A stretch of DNA of 56,029 bases from Hyphomicrobiales bacterium (GTDB taxonomy: Bacteria; Pseudomonadota; Alphaproteobacteria; Rhodospirillales; JACKKN01): the NCBI GenBank assembly GCA_024236415.1, contig JACKKN010000020.1:1-56029 (forward strand), given 5' to 3'. A program made the position numbers and the translations under genes. This document shows, piece after piece, positions 32,434 to 40,635 of this stretch; within the stretch, counting starts at the first letter, position 1, and the number at the start of each line of letters is the position of its first letter. The notes beneath the pieces were generated by a model, which saw only the letters and a program-made list of their open reading frames with translations, was not told where the DNA came from and made no database searches.

Positions 32434-33233
32434 TGCGCGCGTCCGCCCTTGCCACCGCCCTGGTCGCGTTCGTTGCCCTGCTGGCCCTGCCGGACCAGGC
32501 GCGAAGCCAGGCCAAGGGCGAGATCCAGGTCAAGGCCCCGGCGGCGGCCGACGACTCGCGCCTGATCGCCGACCTGTCGCGGCACATGGTCAAGATCTCG
32601 ACCGACTTCGCCGGCGATGACATCCTGTTGTTCGGCGCCATCGAGGGTGACGGCGACGTCATCGTCGTGGTCCGCGGGCCGAAAAAGCACGAGACCGTGC
32701 GCCGCAAGGACCGGGTGGCCGGCATCTGGATGAACAGCGACGAGGTCACCTTCCAGCACGCGCCCACCTTCTATGCCGTGGTCTCGGCCAAGCCCCTGAC
32801 CGACCTGCTGCCGGTGGAGACCCTGAAGGCGTACGAGATCGGCATCCCGCACCTCAACCTGGTCCCCCTGGGCGACTCGGCGGCCAACGCCGACATCATT
32901 TCCTTCCGCGACGCCCTGATCCGGGCCCGCAGCCGCGAGGGCCTGTTCAGCGAGCGGCACGACGCCCTGAAGATCATGGGCCGGGCCCTGTTCCGCGCCG
33001 ACCTGCACTTCCCCTCGGCGGTGCCCGTGGGGACCTACCAGGTGCACGTCTACATGGTCCAGAACCGGGAAGTCATCAACATTACGTCGACGCCCTTGAC
33101 CGTCGGCAAGGTCGGGGTCGAGGCCGGCATTTATGACTTGGCGCAGCGCCACGCGCCCGCCTATGGTGCCATGGCAATCGTCATCGCCGCCATCGCCGGA
33201 TGGCTGGCCAGTGTCGTGTTCCGAAAGGCCTGA
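32433..33233 (+). CDS. TIGR02186 / Alph_Pro_TM family membrane protein
   Basis: This is a 266-residue protein with a signal peptide (MRASALATALVAFVALLALPDQARS), a periplasmic beta-rich domain and one C-terminal TM helix (AMAIVIAAIAGWLASVVF) ending in a short basic tail. The order and sequence match the Alph_Pro_TM family, known mainly from alphaproteobacteria and without an assigned function. Blocks such as DILLFGAIEGDGDVIVVVRGP and GTYQVHVYMVQN are typical. It is commonly adjacent to TauE/SafE genes, as here, so an accessory role in anion export or sulfur response is inferred. The start overlaps the exporter stop (ATGA). Confidence 0.82.
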   Translation: MRASALATALVAFVALLALPDQARSQAKGEIQVKAPAAADDSRLIADLSRHMVKISTDFAGDDILLFGAIEGDGDVIVVVRGPKKHETVRRKDRVAGIWMNSDEVTFQHAPTFYAVVSAKPLTDLLPVETLKAYEIGIPHLNLVPLGDSAANADIISFRDALIRARSREGLFSERHDALKIMGRALFRADLHFPSAVPVGTYQVHVYMVQNREVINITSTPLTVGKVGVEAGIYDLAQRHAPAYGAMAIVIAAIAGWLASVVFRKA

Positions 33234-33235
33234 TC

Positions 33236-33739
33236 ATGAGCGACGAAACCACCAACGAAAGCGCCGAAGGCGAGACACCGGGCCATCTGTTCCTGGTCAT
33301 CGTCGACGAGAGCGAGGAACTGAGCCAGGCCCTGTTCTACGCCTGCCGCTCGTCCGTGCGGATCGGTGGCCGGGTCGCGCTGCTGAAGGTGGTGGAGCCG
33401 GCCGAGTTCCAGCACTGGATCGGCGTCGGCGAGCTGATGCGGGCCGAAGCCCGGGACGAGGCCGAGGAACTGCTGCAATCGGTCGCCGCCGTGGTCCACG
33501 GCCGCACCGGCACCATGCCGGTGATCTTCATCCGCGAGGGCGAGGTGGAAGAACAGGTGGTGGAGCTGCTGCGCGAGGAACCCAACATCGCCGCCCTGGT
33601 GCTGGGCGCGGCCTCGGGCGACCAGGGCCCGGGCCCGCTGGTCAGCGGCCTGATCTCGCGCCTGTCCGGCCAGTTGCCGGTGCCCATCATCGTCGTCCCC
33701 GGCTCGCTGACCCAGGACGAGATCCAGGCCATTACCTGA
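33236..33739 (+). CDS. Universal stress protein (UspA family)
   Basis: This is a 167-residue cytosolic protein with the Usp alpha/beta fold. After a polar N-terminal tail (15 residues) come LFLVIVDESEELSQALFYAC and GGRVALLKVVEPAEF, then VEEQVVELLREEPNIAALVLGAAS and LPVPIIVVPGSL. The ATP-binding Gly motif (GxxGxxS) is weak here: LGAASGDQGPGPLVSG. It starts 2 bp after the TIGR02186 gene and overlaps the convergent maoC gene by 8 bp. The likely role is a stress-linked regulator of the operon; no catalytic function is implied. Confidence 0.82.
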   Translation: MSDETTNESAEGETPGHLFLVIVDESEELSQALFYACRSSVRIGGRVALLKVVEPAEFQHWIGVGELMRAEARDEAEELLQSVAAVVHGRTGTMPVIFIREGEVEEQVVELLREEPNIAALVLGAASGDQGPGPLVSGLISRLSGQLPVPIIVVPGSLTQDEIQAIT

Positions 33740-34238
33740 TCGGCTGTTCCGCCGGCCGCTTGCGCAGCAACAGCTTCTGCATCCCCTCGTTGACCAGGAC
33801 TCCGTCCTGGTTGTGCACTGTCGCGCGCAGGACCAGGACGCCGGTGGTGTTCTGGGGGATCGTCTCCACCACCTCGAGCTGGGGATAGAGGGTGTCGCCG
33901 GCATAGACCGGGCCCAGCATGCGGGCCGAGGTCTCCAGGAAGGCGATCAGGGAATCGCTCATCAGGTGCGGCAGGATGCCCGCCCCCGGGCAGCACTGGA
34001 TCATCACCTGGTAGCCGTGGGCGAGCATGCCGCGGTGCCCCCGCGCCTTGCAGTATTCGGCGTCGTAGTGGATGGGATGGTTGTCGCCCGAGGCCAGCTG
34101 AAAGGCCGAGAACAGGGCGTCGGTCTGGGTCCGCGACGGGATGTAGAAGGTCTCCCCGACGCGGAAGTCCTCGAACCAGCGGCTTTCGCCATAGCGGTGG
34201 TTCTCGGGGCGGAACGGCTTGGCTGCGGATTCGGTCAT
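33732..34238 (-). CDS. MaoC-like dehydratase
   Basis: This is a 168-residue hot-dog-fold protein. The hydratase-2 motif is readable: LASGDNHPIHYDAEYCKARGHRG, with the catalytic Asp and His in GDNHPIHYD, then MLAHGYQVM. It would hydrate a trans-2-enoyl-CoA or dehydrate a hydroxyacyl-CoA. It is divergent from the CoA-transferase/SDR operon, which together with this enzyme suggests a short acyl-CoA route. ATG 34238 gives a normal MaoC length. A perfect 18-bp palindrome lies 16 bp upstream of its start. Confidence 0.83.
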   Translation of the reverse strand: MTESAAKPFRPENHRYGESRWFEDFRVGETFYIPSRTQTDALFSAFQLASGDNHPIHYDAEYCKARGHRGMLAHGYQVMIQCCPGAGILPHLMSDSLIAFLETSARMLGPVYAGDTLYPQLEVVETIPQNTTGVLVLRATVHNQDGVLVNEGMQKLLLRKRPAEQPIR

Positions 34239-34253
34239 GGCGCCATCTCCTGG

Positions 34254-34271
34254 TAGACTGGCCCCAGTCTA
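34254..34271. promoter_or_regulatory. Perfect palindrome before maoC
   Basis: TAGACTGG and CCAGTCTA are separated by CC, an 18-bp perfect inverted repeat 16 bp upstream of the maoC ATG, in the 123-bp divergent gap with the CoA-transferase gene. The rest of the gap is AT-rich (34298-34345; ATTAAGATATTAAATAAC). An operator for a local regulator is plausible, but no regulator gene lies next to it. Confidence 0.45.
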
Positions 34272-34361
34272 GGGGATTGGCCGCCGCCGCCCAAGTCCAT
34301 TAAGATATTAAATAACTTAAGCAAACCACACCTAACCAATTTACGGGGAGCGAGAAACGCC

Positions 34362-35507
34362 ATGCTGCTGCGGGGAGTCCGGGTCGTCGAACTCGGCCAG
34401 AACATCGCCGGGCCGTTCGCCAGCCTGATCCTGGCCGACCTGGGGGCCGACGTGATCAAGGTGGAACGCCCGGGCCTGGGCGACGACGCCCGCCGCTGGG
34501 GCCCGCCCTTCTGGGAGGGCGAGGGCTCCATGTTCCACTACCTGAACCGCAACAAGCGGTCGGTGGCGGTGGACATCAAGGACCCCGACGACCTGGGCCG
34601 GCTGCTGGACCTGATCGGCACCGCCGACGTGTTCGTGCACAACATGCGCCCCGGCGCCGCCGACCAGGCGGGCCTGGGGGCCGCGGCCCTGACGGCGCGG
34701 TTTCCGCGCCTGGTCTACGGCGCCATGGGGGCCTTCGGCCGCGCCGGGCCCCTGAACCGGCGCCCGGGGTACGAGCTGCTGATGCAGGCCTTCGCCGGCA
34801 TCATGAGCGTCACCGGCATGCCCGGCGGGCCGCCGGTGCGGGCCGGCACCTCGGTCAACGACCTGGGCACGGGCATGTGGTGCGCCATCGGCGTGCTGGC
34901 GGCCCTGTTCGCGCGCGAGCGCACGGGCCGCGGCGCCGTCATCGACACCTCGCTGCTGGAGACGGCGGTGACCTGGACCGGGATCTCCGCCGCCGCCTAC
35001 CAGGCCTCGGGCGAGGAGCCGCAGCCGCTGGGCACCGGCCATCCCCAGGTCAAGCCCATGGGGGTCTACCACACCCAGGACGGCCCCCTGGTCATCGCCG
35101 CCGGCAACGACCGCCTGTGGGCCCGCCTGGCCGCCGCCCTGGGCAGGCCGGAATATGCCCAGGACCCGCGCTTCGTGGACAATGCCGCCCGGGTCGGCAA
35201 CCGCGACGTGCTGGACGCCTTCATCAACGACTCGGTGGCCGCCATGACGCGGGCCCAGGTCACGGCCCTGCTGGAGGAGGCCGGCGTGCCCTGCGCCCCC
35301 CTGCACACCATTCCCGAGGCCCTGGCCCACGAACAGACCCGGGCGCTGGGCATCGTCCAGGAGCCGCCCGGCGAGCACCCCTTCCGCCAGGTGGGCCTGC
35401 CCATCAGCGTCGACGGCCAACGACCGCCGATCCGCACCGCCGCCCCCGGCCTGGGCGCCGACACCGGCGAGGTGTTCGGCGGCCTCGGCGCCAAGGAGGC
35501 GTCATGA
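34362..35507 (+). CDS. Family III CoA-transferase (CaiB/BaiF)
   Basis: This is a 381-residue enzyme that swaps CoA between a donor acyl-CoA and a carboxylic acid. The family begins LLRGVRVVELGQNIAGPFA, with LADLGADVIKVERP and LNRNKRSVAVDIK. The catalytic Asp is at 167 in SVNDLGTGM, where formyl-CoA transferase has its Asp169. RGAVIDTSLLE and the C-terminal EEAGVPCAPLHTI are also typical. The donor and acceptor cannot be predicted. It overlaps the next SDR by ATGA, so the two act as one operon. GGGGAGCGAG precedes the ATG. Confidence 0.88.
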   Translation: MLLRGVRVVELGQNIAGPFASLILADLGADVIKVERPGLGDDARRWGPPFWEGEGSMFHYLNRNKRSVAVDIKDPDDLGRLLDLIGTADVFVHNMRPGAADQAGLGAAALTARFPRLVYGAMGAFGRAGPLNRRPGYELLMQAFAGIMSVTGMPGGPPVRAGTSVNDLGTGMWCAIGVLAALFARERTGRGAVIDTSLLETAVTWTGISAAAYQASGEEPQPLGTGHPQVKPMGVYHTQDGPLVIAAGNDRLWARLAAALGRPEYAQDPRFVDNAARVGNRDVLDAFINDSVAAMTRAQVTALLEEAGVPCAPLHTIPEALAHEQTRALGIVQEPPGEHPFRQVGLPISVDGQRPPIRTAAPGLGADTGEVFGGLGAKEAS

Positions 35508-36241
35508 CCGCCCCCGCCACGCCGGCGGCGCTGGTGATCGGCGCCGGCGGCGGTACCGGCGGCGCCATCGCGCGGCGCTTCGCCGCCGGGGGCTACGCCG
35601 CCTGCGTGGCGCGGCGGGACGGCGCCGCCCTGGACGCCCTGTGCGCCCAGATCGCCGCCACCGGCGGCGCCGCCCACTCCTTCCCGCTCGACGCCCGCGA
35701 CGAGGACCAGGTGGTGGACATGTTCGCCCGCGTGGAGGCCGAGGTGGGTCCGCTGGAGGTCTGCGTCGTCAACCTGGGCGGCAACCTGCGCCAGCCCATC
35801 GCCGAGATGGAGGCCGCCACCTACGAGCGCATCTGGCGCACCACCTGCTTCGCCGCCTTCCTGGCCGGGCGCGAGGCGGCGCGCCGCATGACCCCGCGCG
35901 GCAAGGGCACCATCATCTTCACCGGGGCCACGGCCAGCCTGCGCGGTGGCGCCGGCTTCGCCGCCTTCGCCGGGGCCAAGCACGCCAAGCGGGCCCTGGC
36001 CCAGTCCATGGCGCGGGAATTGGGGCCCCAGGGCATCCACGTGGCCCACGTGGTCATCGACGGCATCATCGATACCGAGGCGGTCAAGGTGCGCCGGCCC
36101 GACCTCTACGCCGACCGGGTCGGCTGCGACGCCCTGCTGAGCCCCGAGTCCATCGCCGAGGCCTACTGGCAGATCCACCGCCAGCCGCGCGACGCCTGGA
36201 CCTTCGAAACCGACCTGCGGCCCTGGGCCGAACCCTGGTAG
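35504..36241 (+). CDS. SDR-type protein lacking the catalytic Tyr
   Basis: This is a 245-residue Rossmann protein. The cofactor loop reads VIGAGGGTGGAIARRFA, an incomplete match to TGxxxGIG. At the active site the usual YxxxK is replaced by FAGAK (FAAFAGAKHAKRAL), so Phe stands where Tyr should be; the Lys remains. This fits a subgroup of classical-type SDRs (c10-like) that lack the Tyr. It may still bind NAD(P), but a normal carbonyl/alcohol reaction is doubtful. It is coupled to the CaiB gene by a 4-bp overlap. The function is unknown. Confidence 0.75.
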   Translation: MTAPATPAALVIGAGGGTGGAIARRFAAGGYAACVARRDGAALDALCAQIAATGGAAHSFPLDARDEDQVVDMFARVEAEVGPLEVCVVNLGGNLRQPIAEMEAATYERIWRTTCFAAFLAGREAARRMTPRGKGTIIFTGATASLRGGAGFAAFAGAKHAKRALAQSMARELGPQGIHVAHVVIDGIIDTEAVKVRRPDLYADRVGCDALLSPESIAEAYWQIHRQPRDAWTFETDLRPWAEPW

Positions 36242-36245
36242 GGGT

Positions 36246-37016
36246 TCACGGCCACAGGTGCAGGCCGTCGCCGATCAGCTTCAGGCCGGTCAGCAGCATG
36301 AACAGGTGGGCAACGCGGTAGAACCACAGGTCGTTCATGCGCCGGTGCATCCACACCCCCAGGAAGATGCCCACCGGCGCCAGGGGCACCAGGGCGGCGG
36401 CGGTCCACAGCACCTCGGGCGTGAACTGGCCGATCAGGGTGTAGGGCACCAGCTTGGTGTAGTTCAGCACCACGTAGTAGATCACGGTCGTGGACTGGTA
36501 CACGGCCCGCGGCAGGCACCGCGCCAGCAGGTAGACGTTCACCGGCGGCCCGCCGGCGTGGGCGACGAAGCTGGTGAACCCGCCCAGGGTGCCCCAGAAG
36601 GCGCCCGACAGGGGCGCCCGGCCGGGCGTCCCCTCGCCGTCCCGCCGCCGGCGCAGGCGGCCGCCGAGCAGGTGGTTCAGGCCGAACCCGGCGGCGATGA
36701 TGCCGATGATCAGGCGGATCTGATCGTCGTTGAAGTAGCTGAAGGTGGCAGCGCCCAGCAGCACGCCGACCACCGCCGCCGGCACCAGGATGCGCAGGAT
36801 CGCCCGGTCCCACTGGCCGCGCCAGGCGGCGATGGACAGCAGGTCCATGACGCACAGGATCGGCGCCAGCACCGCCACCGCCAGGGTCGGCGGCACGGCC
36901 AGGGCCATCAGCGGCACCGATACGCCGCCCAGGCCGCCGCCGAAACCGCCCTTGGAGATGCCCACGATCAGCACCGCGGGCACGGCCAGGGCCAGGAACA
37001 GGGGATCGTCGATCAC
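36246..37016 (-). CDS. TauE/SafE (TSUP) permease, third and divergent copy
   Basis: This is a 256-residue membrane protein with about eight TM helices and the TSUP loops ISKGGFGGGLGGVSVPLMAL and LGGFTSFVAHAGGPPVNVYLL. It is clearly different from the tandem pair at 30-32 kb and belongs to another TSUP branch. It is read on the opposite strand, convergent with the SDR by 4 bp. The start codon is GTG at 37016. The substrate is unknown. The gap upstream up to the next gene (37017-37210) shows no clear promoter. Confidence 0.82.
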   Translation of the reverse strand: MIDDPLFLALAVPAVLIVGISKGGFGGGLGGVSVPLMALAVPPTLAVAVLAPILCVMDLLSIAAWRGQWDRAILRILVPAAVVGVLLGAATFSYFNDDQIRLIIGIIAAGFGLNHLLGGRLRRRRDGEGTPGRAPLSGAFWGTLGGFTSFVAHAGGPPVNVYLLARCLPRAVYQSTTVIYYVVLNYTKLVPYTLIGQFTPEVLWTAAALVPLAPVGIFLGVWMHRRMNDLWFYRVAHLFMLLTGLKLIGDGLHLWP

Positions 37017-37210
37017 CGCGGGCCGCTCCGCTGTGGCCCCATGGGCGGCGGCGGTGCGGCGCTGCGTCTTGCCGGCATGGTGGTTTCTTTCTACGCTGGG
37101 ACACCGCGGCCGGTACCGCCGGCCCCGATTGGCAAGGGGTCGCCATGGCGTGCCGTCACACCCCCGCGACAGGGCCCTGTATACCCTGGAACCCGACGCC
37201 CTGTCGCGCC

Positions 37211-37858
37211 ATGATTTCGCGCCTGGCGGCGTTGCTGGCCGCCGCCGCCGTGGCCGCCTGCGCCACGGCCCAAGACTACGTGGACGCCTACGCCGTGCCG
37301 GCGCCCACCGTGGACCGCCTTTTCGTCTGTCACGGCTACGGCTGCCGCCAGCGCACCCCCGTGCGCATCATGCCCGACGTCACCGGGGAACTGGTGGCCC
37401 TGTTCCAGCCCGCGTCCGCCGACGCGGCCCAGGAGAGGGACCGCCTGGCCCGGGCCCTGGCCCTGCTGGAGGAACGTGTCGGCGCCACCATCGGCACCGA
37501 CCGGGACGAGGCCGGCGCCACCCTCTTCGGCCTGTCGCCGCTGCAACTCGACTGCATCGACGAGACGGTCAACACCACCACCTACCTGCGGGCGATGGGC
37601 CAGTTGGGCCTGATGCGGTTCCACCGGATAGGCACGGCGGCGCAACGGGGCCTCCTGTGGGGGGACCCGGTTGACGACTACGTCACCAATACGGCGGTGA
37701 TCGTCGAGGTCACCAGCGGCGCCGAATATGCCGTGGACACCTTCTTCTACGCCAACGGCCGGCCGCCCCGGATCATGCCGCTGGCCCGCTGGCGCGCCAA
37801 CTGGCGGCCCGATCCCGACGATCCGAACCTGATTCCCCTGCCCGCGGCGCGGCGGTAG
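37211..37858 (+). CDS. Probable lipoprotein of unknown function
   Basis: This is a 215-residue protein with a short signal peptide ending in a lipobox (AVAAC, Cys17), so a lipoprotein is likely. The mature chain contains CHGYGCRQRTPVRI and LQLDCIDETVNTTTYL, with no family I recognise; a beta-rich ending (YAVDTFFYANGRPPRIMPLARW) is seen. The start is uncertain. ATG 37211 opens the signal peptide but lacks a good ribosome site, whereas ATG 37145 has AAGGGG upstream and would add 22 residues before it. It is convergent with the next small gene. Confidence 0.6.
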   Translation: MISRLAALLAAAAVAACATAQDYVDAYAVPAPTVDRLFVCHGYGCRQRTPVRIMPDVTGELVALFQPASADAAQERDRLARALALLEERVGATIGTDRDEAGATLFGLSPLQLDCIDETVNTTTYLRAMGQLGLMRFHRIGTAAQRGLLWGDPVDDYVTNTAVIVEVTSGAEYAVDTFFYANGRPPRIMPLARWRANWRPDPDDPNLIPLPAARR

Positions 37859-37871
37859 GCCGGCGCGCCGG

Positions 37872-38219
37872 TTACGGCGAGGAGATGTCCCAGAAGGTGT
37901 CGTTGCGCTTGCGCAGGGGGTCGGGCACGTCCCGGAAGGGGTTGTCCGGCCGCCGCTGCCGCGCGTCGTCGCGGTCCATCACCTGCAGTGGTGGGTCCCG
38001 GGGGCTGTCGGGGTTGGTATCCTGGTCGACGGGTACCGCGGTCGGCGGTTCCGTGTTGATGGGCTGGTGGACTTCCTGGGTTTTGCCCGGGCAGTTGCTG
38101 CTGATGCACTCGTTCTTTTCCACGTCCTTGGTCGCATCCTTGATGTTGGAGCAGTTACCCCCGGCGAGGAACAGGGTGACCAGCATTGCCAGTCCGGCTC
38201 GAATCAATGGATGGTCCAT
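37872..38219 (-). CDS. Small probable lipoprotein of unknown function
   Basis: This is a 115-residue protein. A hydrophobic signal (LIRAGLAMLVTLFLAGGNC) is followed by a Cys, fitting a lipoprotein. The rest is low-complexity, rich in Asp, Pro, Arg and Asn, with two more cysteines (ECISSNCPGK). It is probably a disordered envelope protein. The gene starts 23 bp after the OMP stop and reads the same way, so they share a transcript. There is no known homologue that I recognise, and coding support is moderate (good start, operon position). Confidence 0.55.
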   Translation of the reverse strand: MDHPLIRAGLAMLVTLFLAGGNCSNIKDATKDVEKNECISSNCPGKTQEVHQPINTEPPTAVPVDQDTNPDSPRDPPLQVMDRDDARQRRPDNPFRDVPDPLRKRNDTFWDISSP

Positions 38220-38242
38220 CGTGGGATCCTCCTCACCGGCGG

Positions 38243-39262
38243 CTAGAACCTGTAGGTGAGACCGATGCCGTACTGCTCCCGCACGGTATCGAACTGGGGC
38301 ATGTTGCCGTCATACTCGGTCTCGGTGAAGTAGAGGTCGGCGATCAGGTTGGGGCCGATGACCCACAGCACCCGCATGGAAACCGTGATGATATCCATCG
38401 ACGTGCGCCCCGGCGACGGGATAAAGGCGGCCACGAACCCGTTCTCGTAGTCGCGCCAGTCTTCGCTGTACTCGATCGCCCCCCAGACGGGGCCGAAGAT
38501 CTGGCTTTCCAGGCGCGCCCCCACCGAGTTGCCCTCGTAGTCGAAGTTGCTGCCCTGGGCGTCGGTGTTGGTGTAGGCGGCGTTCAGGGTCAGCGAGGTG
38601 AGGCCCGGCCGGAACCAGTAGCGCAGGAAGCCGCCAAGCCGCGTGCTGCGCGAATCCCGGTCGTTCAGCATGGGCGCGGGGAACCGGACCTCGTAGTTGT
38701 TGAAGGCGACATCCACGCTGGCGCCCACCTCCACGTTCTGGAACGGCGACGCGGCCACGTCCACGGTCACCTCGTTGGTGACCAGGCTGCCCAGGTGGGT
38801 GCGCCAGGACTCGCTGGTGAACCCGTAGGCCGCCCCCACCGAGGCGGGCCGTTCCATGACCTTGAAATGGTGCCGCAGATAGGCGCCCAGGTCGATGGCG
38901 TTCAGGTTGTATTCGTCGGGCGCGTTGACCTGGCCCGGGTCCTTGTTCTCGGTGTAGCGGACCACGTCCACGTTGCCGGTGACCCCTGCGGTCCAGTCCA
39001 TGGTCTGCCAGAAGCGCCATTCGCCCATGATCTGGGCGCTGTAGTAGTTGCTGTCCCGGTGGCCGGTATAGAATGTCACGTCGGTCGCCAGGACGGGGTT
39101 GTTGTCATGGCCGGCGGATGCCCGCACCGACAGGTCCCACGACCGCCCCTGGGGCGGTGACGCCGGCGGTGGCTGCGGCGCCGGCGGATCGAACTCGGCC
39201 AGGGCGCCACCGGGCACCGACAGGCCGAGCCATGCGAAAAGGAAATACCTGGCAATTTTCAC
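38243..39262 (-). CDS. Outer-membrane beta-barrel protein
   Basis: This is a 339-residue secreted barrel. The signal peptide (residues 1-22, FLFAWLGLSVPGGALA) is followed by a Pro-rich linker (PPAPQPPPASPPQG) and then alternating strands with short turns; the chain ends GIGLTYRF with the terminal Phe that targets BAM. It has about 290 barrel residues, enough for a 12- to 14-strand pore. It resembles outer-membrane beta-barrel proteins often annotated for capsule or biofilm loci, but no substrate is visible. The start is GTG 39262. It is co-oriented with the small lipoprotein gene. Confidence 0.72.
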   Translation of the reverse strand: MKIARYFLFAWLGLSVPGGALAEFDPPAPQPPPASPPQGRSWDLSVRASAGHDNNPVLATDVTFYTGHRDSNYYSAQIMGEWRFWQTMDWTAGVTGNVDVVRYTENKDPGQVNAPDEYNLNAIDLGAYLRHHFKVMERPASVGAAYGFTSESWRTHLGSLVTNEVTVDVAASPFQNVEVGASVDVAFNNYEVRFPAPMLNDRDSRSTRLGGFLRYWFRPGLTSLTLNAAYTNTDAQGSNFDYEGNSVGARLESQIFGPVWGAIEYSEDWRDYENGFVAAFIPSPGRTSMDIITVSMRVLWVIGPNLIADLYFTETEYDGNMPQFDTVREQYGIGLTYRF

Positions 39263-39567
39263 GGCGTTGTCACCTCTCCCGTGGGCCAGTGCGCCTTCCC
39301 GGCCACGATGGTCGTGCCGGACCGGAAAGATCGCCTAAGGATAGGTGAGTCCTGATCGAATGCAAGGTGAACTTTTGTTGAGATTCGCGATGCCCGTATT
39401 GTGGGCAAGGTTGCCAGCCCATTGGATTCCCAAGAAATTGCCTGCGCCATGAACTTCGCCCGGGGGGTGTTCCGGTTCACGCTCGCACGCACCATCCGAG
39501 GCATGTAGAATCGCGCCGCCCGCCCCCGCCGCTGCCGACGGGGCATTCCCCGCCGAAGGAACACCCG
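39263..39567. other. Divergent intergenic region, OMP / LDH2 dehydrogenase
   Basis: This is a 305-bp gap. Bases 39335-39440 are AT-richer and probably hold the OMP promoter. A TAGAAT at 39506-39511 is a good -10 for the dehydrogenase gene, though the -35 position is not convincing. GAAGGAAC before the ATG is its ribosome site. I see no repeat or RNA gene. Confidence 0.4.
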
Positions 39568-40623
39568 ATGCCCGACCGATACCATGCCGCCGACCTGGTC
39601 GCCATGGCCACCGACCTGTTCGCCCGCGCCGGGTTGCAGCCGCCCATCGCCGCCGCCGTCGCCGACATCCTGGTCGAGGCCGATCTGCTGGGCTACGCCA
39701 CCCACGGGCTGCAGTTCGTGCCCGCCTACCTGGCCGGGATCGAGGCCGGCCGCACCACCCTGGCCGGCGAGCCCCGGGTGGTCTCGGACCACGGCGGCGC
39801 GGTGGTCCTGGACGGCGACTGGCTGCCGGGGCAGTGGGTCATGCTGCGGGCCCTGGACCTGGCGCTCGAACGCGTCGGCGCGCACCCCCTGGCGGCGGTG
39901 GCGGTGCGGCGCAGCCAGAACATCTCGTGCCTGGCCACCTACGCCCGCCGCGCCGCCCTGCGCGGCCTGTTCGCCATGGTCCTGGCGGCGGCGCCGGGCA
40001 ATGCCGTGGTCGCGCCCCACGGCGGCCGGGCGCCGCGCCTGTCCACCAACCCCATGGCCGTCGCCTTCCCCGGCGGCGACCATCCGGTGCTGATCGACAC
40101 CAGCACGTCCAGCGTCACCAACCGGCTGATCGAGCGCACCCGCCGCGCCGGCGACCGCCTGGCCCAGCCCTGGCTGGTGGATGCCGACGGCAACCCCACC
40201 GACGATCCGGGCGCCATCTACACCGATCCGCCCGGCGCCATCCTGCCCGCCGGCGGGCTGGAACTGGGCCACAAGGGGTTCGCCCTGTCGCTGATGGTCG
40301 AGGCCCTGGCCGGCGGCCTGTCGGGCTTCGGCCGCGCCGACGGCGACGCCGCCGGCAACACGGTTTTCCTGCTGCTCGTCGATCCGGCCGCCTTTGCCGG
40401 GGCCGAGGCGTTCGAGCGCCAGGCCGCCTGGGTCGCCGCGGCCTGCCGCGACACCCCGCCCCTGGCCGGCGGCGGCGCCGTGCGCGTGCCCGGCGACCGG
40501 GCCCAGGCGGCCGTGGACGAACAGACGGCGCAGGGCATCGCCCTGCACCCCGAGATCCTGCCCCGCCTGCGGCCGCTGCTGGAGAAGTACGGGGTCGCCG
40601 AGCCGGCGCCGGTCCGCTCCTGA
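39568..40623 (+). CDS. LDH2/MDH2-family 2-hydroxyacid dehydrogenase
   Basis: This is a 351-residue NAD(P)-dependent oxidoreductase of the malate/(S)-lactate/ureidoglycolate dehydrogenase family. The catalytic-His block reads LLGYATHGLQFVPAYL, where YATHG stands for the usual SHG. APHGGRAPRLSTNPMAVAFP is the family signature in the centre, and LGHKGFALSLMVEALAGGLSG follows. It would oxidise a 2-hydroxy acid to a 2-keto acid. It stands beside a tricarboxylate-type transporter operon and a GntR gene, with which it is convergent, so it may act on the imported compound. The substrate is not known. Confidence 0.83.
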   Translation: MPDRYHAADLVAMATDLFARAGLQPPIAAAVADILVEADLLGYATHGLQFVPAYLAGIEAGRTTLAGEPRVVSDHGGAVVLDGDWLPGQWVMLRALDLALERVGAHPLAAVAVRRSQNISCLATYARRAALRGLFAMVLAAAPGNAVVAPHGGRAPRLSTNPMAVAFPGGDHPVLIDTSTSSVTNRLIERTRRAGDRLAQPWLVDADGNPTDDPGAIYTDPPGAILPAGGLELGHKGFALSLMVEALAGGLSGFGRADGDAAGNTVFLLLVDPAAFAGAEAFERQAAWVAAACRDTPPLAGGGAVRVPGDRAQAAVDEQTAQGIALHPEILPRLRPLLEKYGVAEPAPVRS

Positions 40624-40635
40624 AAGACCCGGCCC

